Source of the DNA: Pseudomonas oligotrophica
GTDB taxonomy: Bacteria; Pseudomonadota; Gammaproteobacteria; Pseudomonadales; Pseudomonadaceae
Direction of reading: 5' to 3'
NCBI RefSeq assembly: GCF_021726475.1
Contig: NZ_JAKJRU010000004.1
Location: forward strand, 1-64,000
DNA: 64,000 bases
The first letter of the stretch is position 1. Every line of letters starts with the position of its first letter. Under the pieces are notes generated by a model, which saw nothing but the letters and a program-made list of their open reading frames with translations, had not been told where the DNA came from and did no database searches. Of this stretch, positions 32,606 through 39,042 are shown one piece after another. The position numbers and the translations under genes are program-made.

Positions 32606-32637
32606 AAAGGAACGGCACCCGAGGGTGCCGTTCTTCA
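32606..32637. terminator. terminator between cysS and folD
   Basis: GAACGGCACCC and GGGTGCCGTTC form an 11-base stem (32610-32633) around GA. It is flanked by AAAAAG on the left, giving a uridine tract for folD transcripts, and by TTC on the right. Confidence 0.8.
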
Positions 32638-32652
32638 TTGTTGCCTGGTCGC

Positions 32653-33507
32653 TTAGCTGTGCAACTGCTCGGCGGCGTGCAGCGTGTTTTCCAGCAGGCA
32701 GGCGCGGGTCATCGGGCCGACGCCGCCTGGGACCGGGGTGATCCAGCTGGCGCGCTCGGCCGCAACGGCGAAATCGACGTCGCCGACCAGGCGGCCATCG
32801 GCGAGGCGATTGATACCGACGTCGATGACGATGGCGCCCGGCTTGATCCACTCACCCTTGACCAGCCCCGGCTTGCCGACCGCGACCACCACCAGGTCGG
32901 CGCGGCGGACATGGCTTTCCAGATTCTGCGTGAAGCGATGGGTCACGGTCGTGGTACAACCGGCCAGCAGCAGTTCCAGCGCCATCGGTCGGCCGACGAT
33001 GTTCGATGCCCCGACGACCACCGCATCAAGACCGTGCAGGTCGACGCCAGTGCTCTCCAGCAGCGCCATGATGCCCTTGGGCGTGCACGGGCGCAGCAGC
33101 GGCATGCGCTGGGCCAGCCGGCCGACGTTGTAGGGGTGGAAGCCGTCCACGTCCTTGTCGGGGCGGATGCGCTCGAGCAGCTGCGAGGCATCCAGGTGGG
33201 CCGGCAGCGGTAGCTGGACCAGGATGCCGTCGATCTGCGCATCCTCGTTGAGCTGATCGATCAGGGCCAGGAGCTGGTCCTGGCTGGTATCGGCGGGAAG
33301 ATCGTAGGCAATGGACTTGAAGCCGACTTCCTCGCAGTCCTTGCGCTTGTGCGCGACATATACCTGGGAGGCCGGGTCGGTGCCGACCAGGATCACCGCC
33401 AGGCCAGGCACGCGCAGGCCCTGGTTGCGGCGCTCGGCCACACGGCTGGCGATACCCTGGCGAATGTTGGCGGCGATCGTTTTACCGTCGATCAGTTGTG
33501 CGGTCAT
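32653..33507 (-). CDS. folD: methylenetetrahydrofolate dehydrogenase/cyclohydrolase
   Basis: A 284-residue bifunctional enzyme interconverting 5,10-methylene-, methenyl- and formyl-tetrahydrofolate. Visible motifs are [15 protein letters not shown] with the catalytic lysine, QLPLPAHLD, the NADP-binding [11 protein letters not shown] and [10 protein letters not shown]. It is convergent with cysS and divergent from the tRNA cluster. Confidence 0.95.
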   Translation of the reverse strand: MTAQLIDGKTIAANIRQGIASRVAERRNQGLRVPGLAVILVGTDPASQVYVAHKRKDCEEVGFKSIAYDLPADTSQDQLLALIDQLNEDAQIDGILVQLPLPAHLDASQLLERIRPDKDVDGFHPYNVGRLAQRMPLLRPCTPKGIMALLESTGVDLHGLDAVVVGASNIVGRPMALELLLAGCTTTVTHRFTQNLESHVRRADLVVVAVGKPGLVKGEWIKPGAIVIDVGINRLADGRLVGDVDFAVAAERASWITPVPGGVGPMTRACLLENTLHAAEQLHS

Positions 33508-33640
33508 GACGCTTGGTTAACCATCGGGAAGGGATTAAAAAGGAGCGGCATTCTCGCACGGCTTGCCGGGCGGGCAAAGGCATCGAGGCAGGATGGTCCT
33601 GTAACTCCTTTATCTTGCTGAATATTTTTCGCTGGCGCTG

Positions 33641-33669
33641 TTGACGGGCGTGCAGAGGCTCTATAACAT
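33641..33669 (+). promoter_or_regulatory. promoter of the tRNA Arg-His-Leu cluster
   Basis: TTGACG at 33641-33646 is followed by TATAAC at 33662 (15-base spacer) or TAACAT at 33664 (17-base spacer). It lies about 100 bases before tRNA-Arg; no other promoter-like sequence is as good in the gap. Confidence 0.55.
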
Positions 33670-33772
33670 GCGCCCCGCTTGTCGAGCACAGCCTGCTGCT
33701 GGGTAAGATGGCTGAGGGAACTTCCCGATGCCGGAGCTTCAAGTCTGCGCTCCGAACAGAATGCAGATAAAA

Positions 33773-33849
33773 GCGCCCGTAGCTCAGCTGGATAGAGCAT
33801 CCGCCTTCTAAGCGGATGGTCGCAGGTTCGAGTCCTGCCGGGTGCGCCA
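33773..33849 (+). tRNA. tRNA-Arg(TCT)
   Basis: A 77-base cloverleaf with acceptor GCGCCCG pairing with CGGGTGC, the TAGCTCAGCTGGATAGAGCA D-arm, anticodon TCT in CCTTCTAAG, the GGTTCGAGTCC T-arm and an encoded CCA. Confidence 0.97.
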
Positions 33850-33879
33850 TTTGGTGTCTGGCACAAGCAACGAAATATG

Positions 33880-33955
33880 GTGGGCGTAGCTCAGTTGGTA
33901 GAGCACAGGATTGTGGCTCCTGGTGTCGTGGGTTCGATTCCCATCGTCCACCCCA
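33880..33955 (+). tRNA. tRNA-His(GTG)
   Basis: A cloverleaf with acceptor GTGGGCG, anticodon GTG in GATTGTGGC, a T-arm and encoded CCA. The genomic base before it is G (33879), which can pair with the C discriminator as the G-1 needed for histidine identity. Confidence 0.97.
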
Positions 33956-33966
33956 TATTCCAGAAG

Positions 33967-33990
33967 CGCCAGGCAATAGCCTGGCGTTTT
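33967..33990 (+). terminator. hairpin between tRNA-His and tRNA-Leu
   Basis: CGCCAGGC and GCCTGGCG form an 8-base stem around AATA, followed by TTTTCGTTT. If it works, tRNA-Leu needs its own promoter or depends on read-through. Confidence 0.75.
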
Positions 33991-34010
33991 CGTTTCAACC
34001 CCCCCCGTTT

Positions 34011-34095
34011 GCGGACGTGGTGAAATTGGTAGACACACCAGATTTAGGTTCTGGCGCCGCAAGGTGTGAGAGTTCGAGTCTCTCCGTCCGCACCA
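34011..34095 (+). tRNA. tRNA-Leu(TAG)
   Basis: An 85-base class II tRNA. The acceptor GCGGACG pairs with CGTCCGC, the anticodon TAG sits in GATTTAGGT, and there is a long variable arm (GGCGCCGCAAGGTGT) and an encoded CCA. Confidence 0.97.
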
Positions 34096-34101
34096 TGTAT
34101 T

Positions 34102-34128
34102 AAAGGCCCCGTAGCGACGGGGCCTTTT
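34102..34128 (+). terminator. terminator of the tRNA cluster
   Basis: AAAGGCCCCGT and ACGGGGCCTTT form an 11-base stem around AGCG and are followed by TTCGTTT. Confidence 0.88.
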
Positions 34129-34492
34129 CGTTTCTGCCGATCACACGTACCGCACACCTTCTGCAAGAATCGGCGTCAAGGGCGAGGGCAAGCTCGTTGC
34201 TCGCGGAACCGCTGCAACACGTCTCATTGGCTGGCCCGGCCATCCCTCCGACTTATCGCGGCGCTGTGTGACTACCCAGGACGCTGTCCTTCGTGGTGTC
34301 GGGGCTGCTGCCCGCACCGGCCGCATGGGTCGATGGTGGGTCGTCCCGACGGTCACTCGGCTTCGCTGGGGCGCCGGGCGGAGCGCGATCGGGGCGGGAT
34401 ACGGGGGCGGCCAACGCCGCGCAATCGCGTCTGTGCCCGGCAGCCAGGATGGTGGCGAGTGCGGCAAGCCGACACCCGCCACGCTGGCCCGA
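34129..34492. other. gap after the tRNA cluster; no gene recognised
   Basis: About 360 bases between the tRNA terminator and the end of the outer-membrane barrel gene. Open frames on both strands give Arg/Pro-rich translations without family resemblance. No trigger-factor remnant or mobile-element end was recognised, although this is a breakpoint relative to the P. aeruginosa gene order. Confidence 0.4.
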
Positions 34493-35245
34493 TCAGAAGG
34501 CCATGCCGACCTTGAACCCGTATTCGTCTCGTTCGAGTTCCGCACTGTCGGCCAGATCGTCGGTGCCTTCGAGCTGGTAGTTCGTACGGGTGTAGTAGAC
34601 CCCTGCGGTGATCGGCAGCTGGCCCTCGCGGTTCATGAGCAGTGTGAGCTCGGCGTATGGGTGTGCCTTGTCCTTCAGGTCGGCGGTATCGCTGCCGACG
34701 TCATCGATCTCCAGTTCCGCTTCGCCTTCCATCGAATAGCGCGCGCCGGCCTCGAAGCGGATCAGCGAGGGACCGAAGTCGTGGTTGTACCCCAGTGCCG
34801 CCTTGGCGAAAGGCATCTTGTTGGTCAGGCGGGCCTCGTAGTCATTGTCCTCGGGCTCGAAGCGCGACCAGCTGTAACCGGCTCCTACCAAGACATCCAT
34901 GTAATTGCGGGCATCCAGTGCGAAGCGCCACCCCACATCGACATCGGCCTGCGCTTCCTTCACTTCGATATCGTTCTTCTCGCCGTACTTGCCGCTGATG
35001 CCGGCCTGGTAGATCAGGCCTTGCGTACCGCTCAGCTTGTTACCGAAGTCGAGAAACAGGCCGCCCTGGCCCAGGTAGGCCTTGTCATCCGTATCGACGT
35101 CATCGGAATCGAACTGGGTTTCGTTGTAGGCGCCAAGCACACCAAGCCTTAGCAGAGGATCGCTGGTAGCCGCGAAGCCGGACAGGGGCACGCACAACAC
35201 GCCGGTGGAGATGACAGAAAACGAGACTGCCCGAAGTTTGTTCAT
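34493..35245 (-). CDS. predicted outer-membrane beta-barrel protein, uncharacterised
   Basis: A 250-residue exported protein with signal peptide MNKLRAVSFSVISTGVLCV ending near GFAA. It is followed by alternating hydrophobic/polar strands rich in Tyr, Gly and acidic residues, and ends in a terminal aromatic strand (YGFKVGMAF) typical of proteins inserted by BamA. The profile resembles the MipA/OmpV or OmpW-like barrels, but no signature fixes the family. The ATG at 35245 is chosen because it starts the signal peptide. It is divergent from the nor locus across a long AT-richer promoter region. The function is unknown. Confidence 0.75.
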   Translation of the reverse strand: MNKLRAVSFSVISTGVLCVPLSGFAATSDPLLRLGVLGAYNETQFDSDDVDTDDKAYLGQGGLFLDFGNKLSGTQGLIYQAGISGKYGEKNDIEVKEAQADVDVGWRFALDARNYMDVLVGAGYSWSRFEPEDNDYEARLTNKMPFAKAALGYNHDFGPSLIRFEAGARYSMEGEAELEIDDVGSDTADLKDKAHPYAELTLLMNREGQLPITAGVYYTRTNYQLEGTDDLADSAELERDEYGFKVGMAF

Positions 35246-35831
35246 TCTTTTATCGCTCCAAAACATGCAAGGGGGCTGGGCGCGAAGGCATACCGAAACA
35301 TCGGTTATCGATGGCTCGCCTGTTGCAGCCTGTTGCAAGAGTTCCTCGCGCCACTATATGACCGACCACCAGGTAAGAGCGGCTGTTCGGTCAGAAGGTC
35401 GGTCTGTTGGATATCGCCAGGTTATTTCCGATAAATGGCGGCCATGGAGGATTTAATTGGCAGTAAGTAAAAATCGGCATGCGTGGAAAGTTACCGTTCG
35501 TCTGTTTCAAGTCGATATTTATTTCCGGAGGTGGTGGCCGGTATTAACTCCGGCTCGCTTTGCCGGCTGGCTGAGTTTGATTTTTGTCAAGTTCCCGCAG
35601 GGGTAAGGATTAATCCTCCATCAGTTACGTTGAGCCGAACAAGCAAAGATATTGCTTCGCGCGAAAAAGCCTCCGGATGCAAGCTGGAAGTGCCAGGCAA
35701 CCCGCCTAGACTGGGCTGTACAGGCGGCAGTGAGCGGTTGCGGGTTTTTTCCATTGCATCTATTGCCCGTTCTTCACCTCTTGCACAAGCGCCGTGGTAA
35801 TTGCAGCCATGATGAGCATGAGGAGACTGCA
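35246..35831. other. 586-base divergent regulatory region upstream of the nor locus
   Basis: It lies between the barrel gene and the small membrane ORF and is noticeably AT-richer than its surroundings. It contains a tandem CCTGTTGCAG duplication (35319-35338), the DNR-like site at 35577-35590 and, from the predicted start near 35625, an untranslated leader of about 200 bases. No convincing gene was found in it. Confidence 0.6.
35577..35590. promoter_or_regulatory. DNR/ANR (FNR-family) binding site
   Basis: TTGAT-TTTT-GTCAA matches the FNR-family dyad in 9 of 10 arm bases, and the GTCAA right arm is the form found at DNR-controlled denitrification promoters. An A/T-rich TTAATC near 35610-35615 sits where a -10 element would be if the site acts from -41.5, predicting a start near 35625. 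Confidence 0.7.
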
Positions 35832-35957
35832 ATGCAGGTTCGAAAGCTTTACGGTCCGTTGAAAATACTGAGCGTTGTCGTGCTGCTATTGATGGCCAGT
35901 GCCATGCTCTATGCGTTCTCCATGACTCTCATCCACTGGACCGGCATCAGCGTTTGA
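35832..35957 (+). CDS. 41-residue single-pass membrane peptide preceding norC
   Basis: A small ORF with a good ribosome site (GAGGAGA, 7 bases before ATG). It encodes a basic N-terminus (MQVRKLYGPLK) and one long hydrophobic helix (ILSVVVLLLMASAMLYAFSM), ending in TLIHWTGISV. It is not recognised as NorF or any named protein. It stops 10 bases before norC and must share its transcript. A role as an accessory subunit or assembly factor of the NO reductase is inferred from position only. Confidence 0.65.
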   Translation: MQVRKLYGPLKILSVVVLLLMASAMLYAFSMTLIHWTGISV

Positions 35958-35967
35958 GGGGCAGAAC

Positions 35968-36816
35968 ATGAACAATCGCCAGGCAAGATTATTCGCCGTT
36001 GCCGCCACGGGACTGTCCGCGCTTCTGTTTCTCGGGCTTACGCTGGACAGCCACCGCCAGTTTCCTGAGTTGACCAACGCCCAGGACATCACGCCGCAAG
36101 TGCGGCACGGCATGGACGTGTGGCACAAGTACAACTGCATCAACTGCCACACGCTGTTCGGGGAAGGCGCCTATTACGCCCCGGATCTGACGAAAATCAC
36201 CCAGCACCGCGGCGAGCCGTATCTGAAGGCCTACATGCGCGACCCTTCGCGCTTCTACAACGAACAGACCCACCGCCGGCTGATGCCGCGGCAGGACCTG
36301 GCCGAAGACGAGATCAGCGACCTGATCGCCTTTCTCGACTGGGTCAGCAAGGTCGACAACCAGGGCTGGCCACCGCGGCCGATCCTCGTCACCGGCAGCT
36401 TCGCGCCAGGCGCCGCGACGCTTGCGGCTGCCGGCAGCAGCGGCCAGACGCCGACCGGGGCGCGGCCGGTGGATGCCGGTGACGACCCACGGGCGCTCGG
36501 CGAGCAGCTGTTCAAGACCGCGACGCCGGCCTGCAATGCCTGTCATTCCACCGTGCCGGGTGCGGACATGGCCGGGCCTTCGCTCGCCGGGATCGGTACG
36601 CGGGCGGCGCAGACCGTGGCCTCGCCGGACTACCACGGCAAGGCTAAAGACGCCGGCGGCTACATCCGCGAATCGATCCTGTCGCCCAGCGCCCACATCG
36701 TGCCCGGCGAGATGTATTCGGCCGACGGCACTTCGTTCATGCCCACCGGCTACGGGCAGAGCCTGTCGGACGAACAGGTCGGGCAGCTGGTGGCCTTTCT
36801 CGAAACCCTCAAGTAA
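35968..36816 (+). CDS. norC: nitric oxide reductase cytochrome c subunit, di-haem form
   Basis: NorC passes electrons from periplasmic carriers to NorB. Residues 1-140 match canonical NorC: a membrane anchor (about 8-26), the haem site CINCH (Cys57, Cys60, His61), GEGAYYAPDL and the axial Met106 in RRLMP. Unlike the one-haem NorC of about 146 residues known from P. aeruginosa and P. stutzeri, this 282-residue protein continues through an Ala/Pro-rich linker (about 145-170) into a second cytochrome c domain with CNACH (Cys189, Cys192, His193) and probable axial Met258. GAGGGG lies before the ATG. norB begins 53 bases later. Confidence 0.9.
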   Translation: MNNRQARLFAVAATGLSALLFLGLTLDSHRQFPELTNAQDITPQVRHGMDVWHKYNCINCHTLFGEGAYYAPDLTKITQHRGEPYLKAYMRDPSRFYNEQTHRRLMPRQDLAEDEISDLIAFLDWVSKVDNQGWPPRPILVTGSFAPGAATLAAAGSSGQTPTGARPVDAGDDPRALGEQLFKTATPACNACHSTVPGADMAGPSLAGIGTRAAQTVASPDYHGKAKDAGGYIRESILSPSAHIVPGEMYSADGTSFMPTGYGQSLSDEQVGQLVAFLETLK

Positions 36817-36869
36817 CCGCGAAGGGCCGCGGCCGCGGGCCGACCCAGCCAGATCAAGGGGAGACTACG

Positions 36870-38231
36870 ATGCGCTATCAGTCCCAATCGGTGGCCTATT
36901 GGTACTTCGCCGTCGCGATGGTGCTGTTCGGCCTGCAGCTGGTGTTCGGCCTGCTCTCGGCCACCAAGTACATCGGCCCGGACCCACTGCTGTACATCCT
37001 GCCGTTCGACGTGACCAAGGTGATCCATACGAACTTGCTGATCGTCTGGGTGCTGACCGGCTTCATGGGCGCGACCTACTGGATGATTCCCGAGGAATCG
37101 CGTACCGAACTGCACAGCACGCGGCTGGCGTACATCCAGCTGGGGCTGTGGACGCTGATGGGCGTCACCGCGATCATCGGCTACCTGTTTCGCTACGGCA
37201 CCGGCAACAAGCTGCTCGAGCAGCCGCTGCCGCACAAGATCGTCATCGTCATCTGCATGTTGATCTTCCTCTACAACGTCGGCATGACCATCCGCAAGGC
37301 GCGGCGCTTCACCACCACCGAGGCGGTGCTGATGATCGGCTTCGTCAGCGCGGCGCTGCTTTACCTGCCGGCGCTGCTGCATTACGAGAACTACACCGTG
37401 TCGATCTTCTACCGCTGGTGGACCATCCACCTGTGGGTCGAGGGCGTGTGGATGATGATCATGGGCGGGTTTCTGGCCTACCTGCTGATCCGCCTGTCCG
37501 GCGCCGACCGCGAGGTGATGGAGAAGTGGCTGTACGTGATCGTCGGGCTGGTGTTCATCGCCGGGATCCTGGGCACCGCGCACCACTATTACTGGGTCGG
37601 CGTCCCCAGCTACTGGCTGCCGATCGGCGGGCTGTTCAGCGCGCTCGAGCCGCTGGCGCTGGTCGGCATGGCCGCCTATGCCTACGGTGCGATCCGCCGT
37701 TCGGGGCTGGCCCACCCGAATACGCTGGCGCTGCACTGGACGATCGGCAGCGCGGTGTTCTCGCTGTTCGGCGCCGGCCTGCTGGGCCTGGCGCATACCT
37801 GGCCGAGCGTGAACAAGTGGACCCACGGCACCCTGATCACCGCCATGCACGGGCATGCCGCCTTCTATGGCGCCTACGCGATGATCGTGCTGGCGATGAT
37901 CAGCTATGCGCTGCCGTCGCTGACCGGCGGGCGCCGCGAGCAGGGCAGCACGCTGGGCTACTGGGCGTTCTGGCTGCAGATCAGCGGCATGTTCGGTATG
38001 ACGCTGTCGTTCGCCACCGCCGGCATCGCGCAGGTCTACCTGGAGCGGATCATGGGCATGGGCTATCTCGATGCGCAGCTCAAGATCCAGATTCACTTCG
38101 TCATGCTGATCGCCACGGCCTCGCTGTTCACCGTGGGCGTGGCGCTGTTCATCTATGACTTCTTCCGCCACGCGCCACGCCTGGTGGTCGATGAGCCTGC
38201 CTCCGCGCCGGCGCCGGTGCGTTCGGCATGA
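36870..38231 (+). CDS. norB: nitric oxide reductase large subunit, variant active site
   Basis: A 453-residue haem-copper oxidase superfamily protein with 12 predicted membrane helices, reducing 2 NO to N2O. Metal ligands by alignment to P. aeruginosa NorB: His53 and His329 (haem b), His327 (haem b3), and His187, His238, His239 and Glu191 (FeB). Glu260 in SALEPL matches the conserved second glutamate. The residue four after Glu191, a glutamate (E215) in P. aeruginosa (EGVWE), is Met195 here (EGVWMM). A clear ribosome site AAGGGGAG precedes the ATG. The stop overlaps the norQ start (ATGA). Confidence 0.92.
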   Translation: MRYQSQSVAYWYFAVAMVLFGLQLVFGLLSATKYIGPDPLLYILPFDVTKVIHTNLLIVWVLTGFMGATYWMIPEESRTELHSTRLAYIQLGLWTLMGVTAIIGYLFRYGTGNKLLEQPLPHKIVIVICMLIFLYNVGMTIRKARRFTTTEAVLMIGFVSAALLYLPALLHYENYTVSIFYRWWTIHLWVEGVWMMIMGGFLAYLLIRLSGADREVMEKWLYVIVGLVFIAGILGTAHHYYWVGVPSYWLPIGGLFSALEPLALVGMAAYAYGAIRRSGLAHPNTLALHWTIGSAVFSLFGAGLLGLAHTWPSVNKWTHGTLITAMHGHAAFYGAYAMIVLAMISYALPSLTGGRREQGSTLGYWAFWLQISGMFGMTLSFATAGIAQVYLERIMGMGYLDAQLKIQIHFVMLIATASLFTVGVALFIYDFFRHAPRLVVDEPASAPAPVRSA

Positions 38232-39040
38232 ACCTGCCGGAGCAACCGACCGCGCTGCGCCCCCATGAGGAACCTTTCTATCTGCCCGTGGGCGACGAGG
38301 TGGCGCTGTTCGAGCGCTGCCATGCACGTGGACTGGCGGTGATGCTCAAGGGCCCGACCGGCTGCGGCAAGACGCGTTTCATCGAGTACATGGCCTGGCG
38401 CCTCGGCCGGCCGCTGGTGACCATCGCCTGCCATGACGACCTGTCGGCCAGCGACCTGATCGGCCGATTCCTGATCCGCCATGACGGCACCGCCTGGCAG
38501 GATGGGCCCTTGACCCGAGCGGTGCGCGAAGGCGCCATCTGTTACATGGACGAGGTCGTCGAGGCGCGGCAGGACACTGTCGTGGTGCTGCATGCGCTGA
38601 CCGATCACCGTCGCCTGTTGCCGATCGACAAGACCGGCGAGCTGCTGCAGGCCCCGCCCGGGTTCCAGCTCGTGGTGTCCTACAACCCCGGCTACCAGCG
38701 CATGCTCAAGGACCTCAAGCCCAGCACCCGTCAGCGCTTCGTGGCGCTGGACCTGGGCTTTCCGGATGCCGACCGCGAGGCCTGCATCGTCCAGCGCGAA
38801 AGCGGGGTCGATGCGCCCACGGCGCGTTCGCTGGTCGCCCTGGCGCAGCGGCTGCGGGCGCTGCGTGACCGCGGCCTGAGCGAAGTGCCGAGCACCCGGC
38901 TGCTGGTCGCTGCCGGTGCGCTTTGCGCGCAGGGCATCGAGATTCGCGCGGCCTGCCTGGCGGCGATCGTTTCGCCGCTGTCGGACGACGAAACCCTGGT
39001 CGACGCGATGCGCGATCTGGTCGACGGCACCTTCATCTAG
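38228..39040 (+). CDS. norQ: MoxR-type AAA+ ATPase NorQ (NirQ/CbbQ family)
   Basis: A 270-residue AAA+ ATPase working with NorD to insert the non-haem iron in NorB. Walker A is GPTGCGKT (residues 42-49), Walker B is ICYMDE (Asp108-Glu109), and sensor 1 is in VVSYNPGYQ; the C-terminal CbbQ-type domain follows. In P. aeruginosa and P. stutzeri the equivalent gene (nirQ) is in the nir cluster, whereas here it is inside the nor operon. It is translationally coupled to norB. Confidence 0.9.
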   Translation: MNLPEQPTALRPHEEPFYLPVGDEVALFERCHARGLAVMLKGPTGCGKTRFIEYMAWRLGRPLVTIACHDDLSASDLIGRFLIRHDGTAWQDGPLTRAVREGAICYMDEVVEARQDTVVVLHALTDHRRLLPIDKTGELLQAPPGFQLVVSYNPGYQRMLKDLKPSTRQRFVALDLGFPDADREACIVQRESGVDAPTARSLVALAQRLRALRDRGLSEVPSTRLLVAAGALCAQGIEIRAACLAAIVSPLSDDETLVDAMRDLVDGTFI

Positions 39041-39042
39041 CC

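Noticed and set aside
35483-35800. 105-codon plus-strand frame in the nor control region
   Set aside because: It contains the DNR-like site and has no ribosome site or family resemblance; codon use is not that of neighbouring genes.
36750-38327. 525-codon minus-strand frame opposite norB
   Set aside because: His/Gln/Asp/Arg-rich shadow of a membrane-protein gene; no domain recognised.
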